Shown here piece after piece: positions 1 to 8,227 of a stretch of DNA of 64,000 nt. Within the stretch, counting starts at the first letter, position 1; every line of letters begins with the position of its first letter. The position numbers and the translations under genes were made by a program. The notes under the pieces are model-generated. The model had not been told where the DNA came from, did not search any database, and saw nothing but the letters and a program-made list of their open reading frames with translations. Source of the DNA: Streptomyces sp. NBC_01717 (GTDB lineage: Bacteria; Actinomycetota; Actinomycetes; Streptomycetales; Streptomycetaceae); contig NZ_CP109178.1 in the NCBI RefSeq assembly GCF_036248255.1, positions 5,518,001-5,582,000 on the forward strand, given 5' to 3'.

Positions 1-289
1 CGCTGTATCCGCTGAGAGCCGGTTCGGCCTCGGACGCGTTGTTGGTGAGCTGGGACGCGTCCGCCGCCTCGCCGGCCGCCCAGGCCTCGAGGAACTTCTT
101 CGACGTCTCACTGATCTCCGCCTTGCTCGGCGGCCCCGTCTTCACCACGGCGGAGGCGGGGCGGCCGTCCGCTGCGTCACCCCCGCCGCCCCCGAGCCCG
201 TCGAGCACGTTGTAGGCCCCGTACCCCACGCCGCCGACCACCAGCACGAACACTCCGCCGATGACGGCGACCTTCGCTCCACTGCGCAT
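1..289 (-). CDS. Penicillin-binding protein, N-terminal part (runs off window)
   Basis: Only the first 96 or so codons are present; the gene continues beyond base 1. The ATG is at 289 and is followed by a short basic stretch (MRSGAKVAV) and one hydrophobic anchor (IGGVFVLVVGGVGYGAY), then a Gly-rich linker. After that comes a segment (KAEISETSKKFLEAWAAG) that matches the NTF2-like N-terminal domain of MecA_N/class B penicillin-binding transpeptidases. The expected protein is membrane-anchored with an extracellular transpeptidase domain that cross-links peptidoglycan, but the catalytic motifs lie outside the window. The assignment therefore rests on the anchor plus NTF2-like start and on remembered gene order next to pmt in Streptomyces. 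A perfect 16-bp palindrome lies 30 bp upstream. Confidence 0.7.
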   Translation of the reverse strand, partial: MRSGAKVAVIGGVFVLVVGGVGYGAYNVLDGLGGGGGDAADGRPASAVVKTGPPSKAEISETSKKFLEAWAAGEAADASQLTNNASEAEPALSGYS

Positions 290-318
290 CTGTGCAGTCC
301 CCCTCCCCAGGAGGCTCC

Positions 319-334
319 CTTGAACATGTTCAAG
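319..334. promoter_or_regulatory. Perfect 16-bp palindrome upstream of the PBP gene
   Basis: CTTGAACATGTTCAAG is a perfect palindrome centred about 37 bp upstream of the PBP start codon. Its position and symmetry fit an operator for a dimeric repressor. The TTGA/TCAA half-sites resemble those of MarR-type regulators, but no regulator is assigned. Confidence 0.45.
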
Positions 335-457
335 AGAGCGCTTGCGGGCACTTTACGGGACGGCAGTGACTCCAGGGGTAGTTGTTATCGGACCGCGACC
401 GGCAGCGGCAGGAGGAGGCCGGTCAAATCCAGGCATCCGACCACATGCGGTTGAACC

Positions 458-1401
458 AGGACCGTTCAGCTTGCCGCTTTGACTGTTGATGGCGCCGACA
501 CCACCATTTCCGGCGGCTTCGAGGTCGCCGGCCCCGCAGGCGCCCTCACCCTCGACGGCGCAGACCGAGGCCGCGACCGCGGCGACCGCCCGGCCCCCTG
601 GAACATTGCCAGCCCGCTCCTCACCAGCATCGACCGCGACCACCGCGACGACCGTGACCAGGGTTGCCGGAACGGCTCAGGCCTGACCGTCCGGGGCGGC
701 AACAGCACCGGCAACGGAGGCGCGCCGCGGTGTTGTCGGTGAGGGTGACGCAGTGCAGGGTGAGGCTGCGGTCGTCGTCGACGAGGACGGTCATCGCATC
801 CAAGCTGAACCAGAACGCCGCGGGCGAGGGTGGCGCCGTGAACCTTGCTGGAGGGTCCGCGACGATCAGCAGGAGCCTGATCGAGGACAACACCGCCTCA
901 AACGCCGGCGGCATCTTGGCCAACAGCACGACGGTGGACATCGACGACAGCACCATCCAGCACAACACCGCCACCAGCATCGGCGGCGGCCTGGCCACGA
1001 TCGGCAACGGTTCCCTACATCTCCGGCGGAGCTCCGTCAGCGAGAACACCGCCACCGTCCAGGCCGGCGGCATTCAAGACCAAACCCCAGCGGTGATCGA
1101 AGACAGCAAGGTCAACGGAAACTCCGCCGCTCTTGGCGGCGGCATTGTGGTGGTCCTCGGCGACATGACCATGCGCCGCAGTCAGGTCAACGAGAATCGG
1201 GCAACCACTGGCGGCGGCATCGTCAACGTCAACAGCCTGACACTCACCGACGTCGAAGTGGCCCGCAACACCGCCAACACCTCCCCAGGCGGTATCCGTA
1301 ACAGCGGCACCGTCACCACCAACGGCCAAATCCGCATCACCGACAACGTCCCCAGCAACTGCGCAGGCAGCTCCAGCCCTGTGCCCGGCTGCTCCGACTG
1401 A
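458..1401 (+). pseudogene. Right-handed beta-helix repeat protein, broken
   Basis: The translation shows tandem beta-helix rungs of about 20-30 residues with the signature N-T-A-x-x-x-G-G-G-I (for example EDNTASNAGGI, QHNTATSIGGGL, NENRATTGGGIV), as in polymorphic outer-membrane/pectate-lyase-like secreted proteins. The coding potential is split. One frame covers about 458-720 (LTVDGADTTISGGF) and another covers about 800-1401, ending SSSPVPGCSD then TGA at 1401. Neither has a credible start or signal peptide. Between them, bases about 721-805 give rung-like sequence only on the opposite strand (SLTLHCVTLTDNTAA). This suggests a local inversion rather than a single frameshift. Most likely a decayed secreted surface or cell-wall protein. 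Confidence 0.65.
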
Positions 1402-1659
1402 CGGTCACATCGGAAAGCCCACGCCCACATTCGTGGCCCCGCCGCACGGCAACAGCGTGAGTCCTGAGCGGAATGACCACCCCCGCCCCTGAAATGCCTC
1501 GGCGAGCCACCAGGAAGGGCTCTGTCCTGGCTACGGACGGAATTTCGGCGGCGGGGGCTGTCAGGGCTTCGGCGTGTTCGCGCGATGTCCGTTTCATGAT
1601 CATGTGAGCCGAGGAGGGTGAGCGGTCGGCGGGCGTCTTCACGCCCGCCCTGGGGCGCG

Positions 1660-1881
1660 TCATGCGCCCGCGGCGTCCTCGGCCTCCCAGCGCAGCAGGT
1701 CGCCCGGCTGGCACTTGAGCACCTCGCAGAGTGCGGCGAGCGTCGCGAAGCGCACCGCCTTGGCGCGGCCGTTCTTGAGTACCGCCAGGTTGGCGGGCGT
1801 GATCCCTACGCGATCCGCGAGCTCGCCCACGGACATCTTCCGCCTGGCCAGCATCACGTCGATGTCGACGGTGATCGGCAT
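1660..1881 (-). CDS. Small Cro/C1-type HTH transcriptional regulator
   Basis: A 73-residue protein that is essentially one helix-turn-helix domain (MPITVDIDVMLARRKMSVGE then LADRVGITPANLAVLKNGRA), of the YozG-like XRE subfamily. The recognition helix lies around residues 28-41 and the tail (CEVLKCQPGDLLRW) is typical of these minimal regulators. The start ATG shares one base with the stop of the DUF2975 gene (TGATG), so the two are translationally coupled. Such HTH/DUF2975 pairs are common in Firmicutes and Actinobacteria; the partner is probably a membrane protein that controls or senses with it. Autoregulation through the inverted repeat upstream of the pair is plausible but inferred. Confidence 0.85.
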   Translation of the reverse strand: MPITVDIDVMLARRKMSVGELADRVGITPANLAVLKNGRAKAVRFATLAALCEVLKCQPGDLLRWEAEDAAGA

Positions 1882-2372
1882 CAGATCACCTCGTCCAACT
1901 CGGCCTGCATCTGCGCCGCTTCGACATCGCGCGCGACGGCCTGGGCGAGCAGCATCCGTAGTACGAGCACCATGAGCGCGACCCCCAGGATGGCCACGCC
2001 GACCCCGCCCATGATGACGGTGACGCCCGGGTCTTCCCGCTGGCCCGGAGCGTTGAGGGCCGTGACCGCGAACCACACGAGAGCGGCCGCCACGATCGCG
2101 CCGATCATGACGTCCACGTACCGGAAGGCGGCGTGGGAGAACACGGTTCCGCGTCGCACCATCGTCACCAGCCGCCACACGCAGACCAGGGCGACCTGGG
2201 CCGACATCATGCCCAGGATCGTGATCACGCGCAGCGGGGTCAGCGGGAGCGACCCGTCCTCCGGGTCGCTCCCGCTGACCAATGCCCACACCATTCCTGC
2301 CTGTACGAACACGGTGCCGGCGAGCACCACCACGAGCACGGCGCGCAGCGCACGCACTGCCAGGTTTCCCAT
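1881..2372 (-). CDS. DUF2975 family four-helix membrane protein
   Basis: 163 residues with four hydrophobic segments: about residues 5-32 (ALRAVLVVVLAGTVFVQAGM), 48-70, 85-107 and 120-145. Between the second and third is the polar loop RRGTVFSHAAFRYVD, characteristic of DUF2975. The ATG at 2372 is preferred over the in-frame ATG at 2387 because GGAAGGA sits 6 bases before it. It is the first gene of a two-gene operon with the XRE regulator. The molecular function of DUF2975 is not known to me; association with a paired HTH regulator suggests a membrane-located sensory or modulating role. Confidence 0.8.
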   Translation of the reverse strand: MGNLAVRALRAVLVVVLAGTVFVQAGMVWALVSGSDPEDGSLPLTPLRVITILGMMSAQVALVCVWRLVTMVRRGTVFSHAAFRYVDVMIGAIVAAALVWFAVTALNAPGQREDPGVTVIMGGVGVAILGVALMVLVLRMLLAQAVARDVEAAQMQAELDEVI

Positions 2373-2404
2373 GACCCATCCTTCCATCGAGTTGCGATGG
2401 GAAT

Positions 2405-2421
2405 CTATCGAATATCGATAG
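2405..2421. promoter_or_regulatory. Inverted repeat upstream of the DUF2975/HTH operon
   Basis: CTATCGAATATCGATAG has 6-bp arms (CTATCG/CGATAG) around a 5-bp AT-rich centre and lies 33 bp upstream of the DUF2975 start. It is a plausible operator for the HTH protein encoded by the same operon. Confidence 0.5.
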
Positions 2422-2542
2422 GTGAAGCAAGGGTTGGGACGGCGGGTGGGCGACGGTTTCGCACTGCGGCGGGACGTCGCCGAAGCCCTGAGGGGGCGTC
2501 TGCGGGCCGTCCGACGGTGGCCGATGGTCACCGATAGCGGCC

Positions 2543-2593
2543 GACGAACACCAAGAGGGCGCGGCCGCCGGCCGCGCCCTCTTGGTGTTCGTC
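2543..2593 (-). terminator. Strong hairpin terminator downstream of pmt
   Basis: A perfect 24-bp inverted repeat with a 3-nt loop, beginning GACGAACACCAAGAGGG on the plus strand. It starts 6 bases after the pmt stop codon and separates pmt from the downstream DUF2975/HTH operon. The perfect arms would terminate in either direction. Confidence 0.85.
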
Positions 2594-2598
2594 AGCCG

Positions 2599-4377
2599 CT
2601 AAATCCAGGTATCCAGCCACATGCGGTTGCGCCAGGAATTCTCCGGAATGGACATGCCCGTGTACAGCGGCCAGAAATAGATGAAGTTCCAGATGATCAG
2701 CAGGACGAGTACGCCGGCCGCGACCGCCCCCAATGTCCGCCGCCGTTCACCGGACGGATCGCCCGTCACCAGGCCCAGTTCCCGCCTGGCCCCGGTGCCC
2801 GCCGCGGGCCCGATCATCGCGCCGATCATCATCGCCACCGCGAGACAGAGGAACGGCACGAACACGACCGCGTAGAACAGGAAGATCGTCCGTTCCTGGT
2901 AGAGGAACCACGGCACCCAGCCCGCCGCCACACCGCAGGCGATCGCGCCCGCCCGCCAGTCGCGCCGGAAGAGCCACCGCCACAGGACGTACACCAGGGC
3001 GAAGCACGCGGCCCACCACAGCAGCGGTGTGCCGATCGCCAGCACCTCACGGGCGCACTTGCCGGTCTCCGAGGCCGTGCAGCCGTTCTGCTCCTCGTAG
3101 AAGTACGAGACGGGGCGGCCCAGGACGATCCAGCTCCAGGGGTTCGACTGGTACGTGTGGCCGGACGTCAGGTTCACATGGAACTCGTAGACCTGGTACT
3201 CGTAGTGCCACAGGCTGCGCAGCCAGTCCGGCAGCCAGGTCCAACTGCCGCCCTTGCCGTCGGTGGTGGCCCAGTCCCGGTAGTAGCCGTGGTGGTCGGG
3301 ATCGTTCCTGATGATCCAGCCGGTCCACGAAGCGATGTACGTCAGGATCGCGACCGGCACGGTCGAGACGAACGCGGGCACCAGATCCCGCAGGATCACC
3401 GCCCGGTACGGCTGGATCGCACCCGCCGTCCGGCGCGCGCCGACGTCCCACAGCACCGTCAACAGACCGAACGCGACCAGGATGTACAGCCCGTTCCACT
3501 TCGTGCCGAACGCCAGCCCCAGGGAGAGCCCGGCCGCGATCCGCCACGGCCGCCACCCCAGCCGCAGCGTCTCGGCGATCCGCGCGTCCGGGCGCAGCAC
3601 CCCCTCCGCGTCGACCGGCAGTGCCGCGGCGAGCCTGCGCCGCGCCCAGTCCCGGTCGATCAGCAGACAGCCGAACGCCGCCACCACGAAGAACATCAGT
3701 ACCAGGTCGAGCAGTGCGGTGCGGCTCATCACGAAGTGCAGCCCGTCGACGGCGAGCAGCGCGCCCGCCAGACACCCCAGGAACGTCGAGCGGAACAGCC
3801 GCCGCCCGATCCGGCACAGCATCAGCACCGACAGCGTGCCGAGCACCGCCACCATGAACCGCCAGCCGAACGGCGTGAACCCGAAGAGCTGCTCGCCGAA
3901 CCCGATGATCCACTTCCCGACCGGCGGATGCACCACATAGCCGGGCGCCGTCGGCACCGTCACCAGCGAAGGATCGGCCAGGATCGACTTGTCGACGTCC
4001 TTCGGCCAGGACCCCTCGTACCCCTGCTTGATCAGCGCCCAGGAGTCCTTGGCGTAGTACGTCTCGTCGAATATCACCGCCTTCGGGCTGCCCAGATGCC
4101 AGAACCGCAGCACCCCCGCGACCAGCGTCACCAGCAGTGGCCCGCCCCAGGCCGACCACCGCACCAGCCGCTCGGCGGTCGGCGGCGACACTCCCAGCAC
4201 CGCCCACAACTGCGGTCCCGGCCGGTTGTACGGCGGGACCAGCCGTTCCCGCAGCCCGATACCGGGCCGCGGCGAATGGCCGAAGCGGCGCAGCCGCTGC
4301 TGCCAGGAAGGCGGCTTTTCGCCGTGCTGTTCCCCGGCGTCTTGACCCTGCTGGGCTTCGGGCGCAGTACTCGTCAC
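2599..4377 (-). CDS. pmt: Protein O-mannosyltransferase (Pmt, GT39)
   Basis: 592 residues. An integral membrane enzyme that transfers mannose from polyprenyl-phosphate-mannose to secreted proteins during Sec export. About ten hydrophobic segments alternate with extracytoplasmic loops. The first loop holds the conserved acidic pair in VIFDETYYAKDSWALIKQ, followed by HPPVGKWIIGFGEQLFG and RTALLDLVLMFFVVAAFG, all hallmarks of GT39/PMT. The C-terminal half carries NPWSWIVLGRPVSYFYEEQ. The likely start is GTG at 4377 (VTSTAPEAQQGQDAG); the frame stays open upstream but would run into the divergent rsmI gene. In S. coelicolor the orthologue is required for phiC31 infection and glycoprotein formation. 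A strong hairpin terminator follows. Confidence 0.93.
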   Translation of the reverse strand: MTSTAPEAQQGQDAGEQHGEKPPSWQQRLRRFGHSPRPGIGLRERLVPPYNRPGPQLWAVLGVSPPTAERLVRWSAWGGPLLVTLVAGVLRFWHLGSPKAVIFDETYYAKDSWALIKQGYEGSWPKDVDKSILADPSLVTVPTAPGYVVHPPVGKWIIGFGEQLFGFTPFGWRFMVAVLGTLSVLMLCRIGRRLFRSTFLGCLAGALLAVDGLHFVMSRTALLDLVLMFFVVAAFGCLLIDRDWARRRLAAALPVDAEGVLRPDARIAETLRLGWRPWRIAAGLSLGLAFGTKWNGLYILVAFGLLTVLWDVGARRTAGAIQPYRAVILRDLVPAFVSTVPVAILTYIASWTGWIIRNDPDHHGYYRDWATTDGKGGSWTWLPDWLRSLWHYEYQVYEFHVNLTSGHTYQSNPWSWIVLGRPVSYFYEEQNGCTASETGKCAREVLAIGTPLLWWAACFALVYVLWRWLFRRDWRAGAIACGVAAGWVPWFLYQERTIFLFYAVVFVPFLCLAVAMMIGAMIGPAAGTGARRELGLVTGDPSGERRRTLGAVAAGVLVLLIIWNFIYFWPLYTGMSIPENSWRNRMWLDTWI

Positions 4378-4439
4378 CGCGCCATCGTAGGGAACGCATC
4401 TGTGCGACTGCTGTCGCCCGTGCTGGGAGGATGGCTGAT

Positions 4440-5324
4440 GTGACTGGAACGACTGGAACGCTGGTACTCGCAGGGACCCCCATCGGCGATGTGGCGGACG
4501 CCCCGCCACGGCTCGCCGCAGAACTGGAGACGGCGGACGTCGTCGCCGCCGAGGACACCCGCCGGCTGCGCCGGCTGACGCAGGCGCTCGGCATCCACAC
4601 CACGGGGCGTGTGGTCTCCTACTTCGAGGGCAACGAGTCGGCGCGTACGCCCGAACTCGTCGAGGCGCTGACCGGTGGCGCCCGGGTCCTGCTCGTCACG
4701 GACGCCGGGATGCCGTCCGTCTCCGACCCCGGCTACCGGCTCGTCGCCGCAGCGGTGGAGAAGGGCATCAAGGTCACCGCGGTCCCCGGCCCGTCCGCCG
4801 TGCTCACCGCGCTCGCCCTGTCCGGTCTGCCTGTCGACCGGTTCTGCTTCGAGGGCTTCCTGCCGCGCAAGGCGGGCGAACGGCTCGGCCGGCTCCGTGA
4901 GGTCGCCGACGAGCGCCGCACCATGGTCTTCTTCGAGGCCCCGCACCGGCTCGACGACACCCTCGCCGCGATGGCCGAGGTGTTCGGCGGCGACCGCAGG
5001 GCCGCCGTGTGCCGGGAGCTGACCAAGACGTACGAGGAAGTGAAGCGCGGCCCGCTGGCCGAACTGGCGGTCTGGGCGGCCGAAGGCGTACGCGGCGAGA
5101 TCACCGTCGTCGTCGAGGGTGCGGCGGATGTGGCCGAAGAGCTGGACGCCGCCGAGCTGGTACGCAGGGTGCGGGTGCGCGAGGAGGCGGGGGAGCGGCG
5201 CAAGGAGGCGATCGCCGCTGTCGCCGCGGCTGCGGGGCTGCCCAAACGCGAGGTCTTCGATGCGGTCGTCGCCGCAAAGAACGCGTCGCGGACCGGCCCT
5301 GCGGACGGCAAAGGACTGTCGTAA
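4440..5324 (+). CDS. rsmI: 16S rRNA (cytidine1402-2'-O)-methyltransferase RsmI
   Basis: 294 residues, near the family's usual length (E. coli about 286). It methylates the ribose of C1402 in the 16S decoding centre using SAM. Tetrapyrrole-methylase fold motifs appear in order: GTLVLAGTPIGDVADAPPRL at the N terminus, VVAAEDTRRLRRL, VLLVTDAGMPSVSDPGYRLV, then AVPGPSAVLTALALSGLP. The C terminus ends in a basic helical region. The GTG at 4440 is chosen because GGGAGG lies 9 bases upstream; an ATG at 4431 directly abuts that site. It is divergent from pmt with only about 60 bp between the starts, so the promoters overlap. Confidence 0.95.
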   Translation: MTGTTGTLVLAGTPIGDVADAPPRLAAELETADVVAAEDTRRLRRLTQALGIHTTGRVVSYFEGNESARTPELVEALTGGARVLLVTDAGMPSVSDPGYRLVAAAVEKGIKVTAVPGPSAVLTALALSGLPVDRFCFEGFLPRKAGERLGRLREVADERRTMVFFEAPHRLDDTLAAMAEVFGGDRRAAVCRELTKTYEEVKRGPLAELAVWAAEGVRGEITVVVEGAADVAEELDAAELVRRVRVREEAGERRKEAIAAVAAAAGLPKREVFDAVVAAKNASRTGPADGKGLS

Positions 5325-5485
5325 AAGAGCAAAGTGCGAGCCGCGCATCTGGCCCCTTTTGCCACGAGAAGGGCAAGACCGCTCCAATACTCGACAGGGC
5401 ATGGTGCACTCCCGCCGGTAGAGGCGTCCACTGAATCAGGGACGCATTCTCCGGAGTGCTTGTCCGGCGGACAAGAGGAGCAGGC

Positions 5486-5878
5486 ATGAGCGAGACCGCA
5501 GCAACCACCGTGCATGAGGCGTATGCCTTCGCCTGTATGAGGTGCGGACACGGCTGGGAACAGGCCTACGAGATAGAGCACCACGTCGACGGTTCCAACA
5601 ACGACTTCGTCATCTACAAGGCGAATGGGGAGCGGGTCCCGTCACCCCTGTCCAAGCCCACCTGCACGAACTGCGACGGCCATGTGGTCCGGATCATGCG
5701 GTCCGGCCGGGTGTCGACCGTCCAGCGGCTGCTCCAGTCGCAGTACGAGACCGCCGGACACCCCGAGGACAGCGACGTCCGCGAACGCGAGGCGGTAGCC
5801 GCATCCGCAGCCGCTCCGGCGGCCGCGGAACACCACTGGCACCTCTCCGACCTGCTGCACCCCTTCCACCGCAAGTGA
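5486..5878 (+). CDS. Small Streptomyces zinc-ribbon protein of unknown function
   Basis: 130 residues beginning MSETAATTVHEAYAFACMRC, with GAGGAG 5 bases upstream of the ATG. Two Cys pairs, CMRCGHGW (about residues 17-24) and CTNCDGHVV (about 64-72), form a probable zinc ribbon. The middle contains a conserved-looking HHVDGSNNDFVIYKANGE segment; the tail is Ala-rich and ends HWHLSDLLHPFHRK. There are no membrane segments. It lies between rsmI and tatD in the same orientation, 161 bp after rsmI and 32 bp before tatD, and may be co-transcribed with tatD. I do not recognise a function; the ribbon could bind nucleic acid or protein. Confidence 0.8.
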   Translation: MSETAATTVHEAYAFACMRCGHGWEQAYEIEHHVDGSNNDFVIYKANGERVPSPLSKPTCTNCDGHVVRIMRSGRVSTVQRLLQSQYETAGHPEDSDVREREAVAASAAAPAAAEHHWHLSDLLHPFHRK

Positions 5879-5910
5879 GAGCGGCGCCACGGTCCTCGTA
5901 CGATCGTGGC

Positions 5911-6777
5911 ATGAGCCGTACGGAAGCCCCGCCACTGCCCGAACCCCTGCGGGTACCGGTCGCCGATTCGCACACCCATCTGGACATGCAGGACGCCACC
6001 GTCGAGGAAGGCCTGGCCAGGGCCGCGGCGGTCAACGTCACCACCGTGATCCAGGTGGGCTGCGACGTGCGGGGCTCGCGCTGGGCCGCCGAGACCGCGG
6101 CCGCGCACGCAGGTGTGTACGCGGCGGTGGCCCTGCACCCCAACGAGGCGCCGCGCATCGTCCACGGCGACCCGGACGGCTGGTCCCGCCAGGAGGCGCG
6201 GGAGCCGGGCGGGAAGGCCGCCCTCGACGAGGCCCTTGCCGAGATCGACAAGCTGGCCGCCCTCGACCGGGTGCGCGGCGTCGGCGAGACCGGCCTCGAC
6301 CACTTCCGTACGGGCCCCGAGGGCATGGCCGCCCAGGAGGAGTCCTTCCGGGCCCATATCGAGATCGCCAAACGGCACGGCAAGGCGCTAGTCATCCACG
6401 ACCGCGAGGCGCACGCCGATGTGCTGCGCGTGCTCGCCGACGCGGGCGCCCCCGAACGGACCGTGTTCCACTGCTACTCAGGGGACGCCGAGATGGCCCG
6501 GATCTGCGCCGACGCCGGGTACTTCATGTCCTTCGCGGGCAACGTGACGTTCAAGAACGCCCAGCCGCTGAGGGACGCTCTGGCCGTCGCGCCGATCGAA
6601 CTGGTCCTGGTCGAGACGGACGCGCCGTTCCTCACCCCCGCCCCGTATCGCGGCCGGCCCAACGCGCCGTATCTCATTCCCGTCACGCTCCGTGCGATGG
6701 CGGAGGTGAAGGGGGTCGACGAGGACACCCTGGCGTCGGCGATCAACGACAACACGGCTCGCGCGTTCGATTACTGA
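5911..6777 (+). CDS. tatD: TatD family metal-dependent hydrolase/DNase
   Basis: 288 residues, a TIM-barrel amidohydrolase. Metal-binding motifs are all present: ADSHTHLDM near the N terminus, GETGLDHFRTG, ALVIHDREAH, TVFHCYSGDAEMA, and the C-terminal LVETDAPFLTPAPYRGRPN. TatD proteins act as 3'-5' exonucleases in DNA repair and apoptosis-like DNA degradation. The ATG at 5911 follows the zinc-ribbon gene by 32 bp. There is an insert relative to E. coli TatD around residues 75-100 (RIVHGDPDGWSRQEAREPGG), which I believe is common in actinobacterial members. A stem-loop lies about 60 bp past the stop. Confidence 0.93.
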   Translation: MSRTEAPPLPEPLRVPVADSHTHLDMQDATVEEGLARAAAVNVTTVIQVGCDVRGSRWAAETAAAHAGVYAAVALHPNEAPRIVHGDPDGWSRQEAREPGGKAALDEALAEIDKLAALDRVRGVGETGLDHFRTGPEGMAAQEESFRAHIEIAKRHGKALVIHDREAHADVLRVLADAGAPERTVFHCYSGDAEMARICADAGYFMSFAGNVTFKNAQPLRDALAVAPIELVLVETDAPFLTPAPYRGRPNAPYLIPVTLRAMAEVKGVDEDTLASAINDNTARAFDY

Positions 6778-6838
6778 CAGATCACGCTGTCACGGTGTGC
6801 GGTCGCGTCGCTTTGGAGAGTGACCGAAGCTCCACTAT

Positions 6839-6869
6839 CGTCCCGGACGCCCATCGGGCGACCGGGACG
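6839..6869 (+). terminator. Stem-loop between tatD and rpfB
   Basis: CGTCCCGG, then CGCCC-ATC-GGGCG, then CCGGGACG form a 13-bp stem with a single A/A mismatch and a 3-nt loop. No U-tract follows, as usual for Streptomyces. It could terminate tatD transcription, or it could be a structure in the rpfB 5' leader, ending 20 nt before the rpfB start. Confidence 0.55.
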
Positions 6870-6889
6870 AACGGACCTTCTGGAGCGTC

Positions 6890-8227
6890 GTGATCAATGC
6901 GCAGGGCAGTCACCGTGCGGTACCGGGCAGGGGACATGCGGGAGGTGCGGCGGTGGCGACACCGCCGACCGCTCCCGCGCCCCTGCCGTTCCACGAGGAG
7001 CAGGCGCTCGTCGCCCTCTGGCCGGTCCACGATCCGACCGTCGTCGACACGCCTGCGGCGCCGCCCGCCGGCCCCCGCACCGGCGGCCGGGCCGATGCCC
7101 GGCGGGCCGCGCACCGCCGCAAGAGCCCCGCACGTCCGGAGAACCTGCGCCGCCTCGTCCCGCAGGCCCTGGTCGTCGCCTTCCTGGCCGGCGGCACCAC
7201 CGCGTTCGTCGCCCACGACAAAGCGGTGCGGCTCACCGTCGACGGGGAGCCGCGCACCCTGCACACCTTCGCGGACGACATCGACGAACTCCTCGACGAC
7301 GAGGGCATCGCCGTCGGCGCCCACGACGTCGTCACCCCGGCCCCCGTCGGCGACCTCGACGACGGCGACGAGATCACCGTCCGCCACGGGCGCCCCATGA
7401 CCCTCACCCTCGACGGGGTGCAGCGCCGGGTGTGGACCACCGCAGGCTCGGTCGACGGCGCCCTGCGCCAGCTCGGGGTGCGCGCCGAGGGGGCGTACCT
7501 CTCCGTCGCCCGCTCCTCCTCGATCGGCCGCACCGGGCTCGCCCTGGACGTCCGTACCGAACGCACCGTGACCTTCATGGCCGACGGCCGGGAGCGCACC
7601 GTCCGCACCAACGCCGCGACCGTCCGCGAGGCCGTCGCCGAGGCGGGCATCACCCTGCACGGCGAGGACACCACCTCCGTGGACCCGCACAGCTTCCCGC
7701 GCGACGGCCAGACGGTCTCCGTGATGCGGATCACCGACTCCCGCGAGGTGCACGAGGAGCCCGTCCCGTACGCCGAACAACGGTCCGAGGACGATTCGAT
7801 CCGCGCCGGTACGGAGGTCGTCGAGCGCGAGGGCAGGCCGGGCGTCCGCCGGATCACGTACGGGGTGCGGACCGTCAACGGCGTCCGGCAGCGGCCGCGG
7901 GCGCTGGACGCCGAAGTCGTCCGCACGCCGGTCGACCGGATCGTGAAGGTCGGCACCGGAGCCCGCCCGCGGTCCGTGGCGGGCGCGGGCGGGCTGAACT
8001 GGGCCGGCCTCGCGTCCTGCGAGTCCGGCGGCCGGCCTCGCGCGGTCGACGCCAGCGGCACGTACGGCGGGCTGTACCAGTTCGACGCGCGGACCTGGCA
8101 CTCCCTCGGCGGCAGCGGACGGCCGCAGGACGCCCCGGCGTCCGAGCAGACGTTCCGGGCGAAGAAGCTGTACCTGCAAAGGGGGGCGAGCCCGTGGCCG
8201 CATTGCGGCCGTAGGCTTACCGGGTGA
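6890..8227 (+). CDS. rpfB: Resuscitation-promoting factor, RpfB type
   Basis: 445 residues. A membrane-anchored muralytic enzyme that cleaves peptidoglycan glycan strands to allow spore germination or resuscitation. Layout: a cytoplasmic basic N terminus (1-87); one membrane anchor (about 88-107, [17 protein letters not shown]); three DUF348 ubiquitin-like repeats ([55 protein letters not shown]); a G5 domain (about 255-345); and a C-terminal lysozyme-like Rpf domain with the catalytic Glu in ASCESGG and [15 protein letters not shown]. This matches RpfB, not the LysM-type RpfA. GTG at 6890 gives a long cytoplasmic tail, so a later start near residue 20 is possible. The stop overlaps the rsmA start by 4 nt, the rpfB-rsmA-ispE order also seen in mycobacteria. 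Confidence 0.92.
   Translation: MINAQGSHRAVPGRGHAGGAAVATPPTAPAPLPFHEEQALVALWPVHDPTVVDTPAAPPAGPRTGGRADARRAAHRRKSPARPENLRRLVPQALVVAFLAGGTTAFVAHDKAVRLTVDGEPRTLHTFADDIDELLDDEGIAVGAHDVVTPAPVGDLDDGDEITVRHGRPMTLTLDGVQRRVWTTAGSVDGALRQLGVRAEGAYLSVARSSSIGRTGLALDVRTERTVTFMADGRERTVRTNAATVREAVAEAGITLHGEDTTSVDPHSFPRDGQTVSVMRITDSREVHEEPVPYAEQRSEDDSIRAGTEVVEREGRPGVRRITYGVRTVNGVRQRPRALDAEVVRTPVDRIVKVGTGARPRSVAGAGGLNWAGLASCESGGRPRAVDASGTYGGLYQFDARTWHSLGGSGRPQDAPASEQTFRAKKLYLQRGASPWPHCGRRLTG

Noticed and set aside
1404..1659. Possible gene between the beta-helix pseudogene and the HTH regulator
   Set aside because: Only short frames without ribosome-binding sites or recognisable domains were seen.
2422..4443. 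Plus-strand open frame of 673 codons opposite pmt
   Set aside because: Pro/Arg/Gln-rich shadow of pmt and crosses the perfect terminator hairpin.
6778..6889. ydaO/c-di-AMP riboswitch upstream of rpfB
   Set aside because: The leader is only about 110 nt and shows one simple stem-loop; none of the expected conserved riboswitch blocks was seen.
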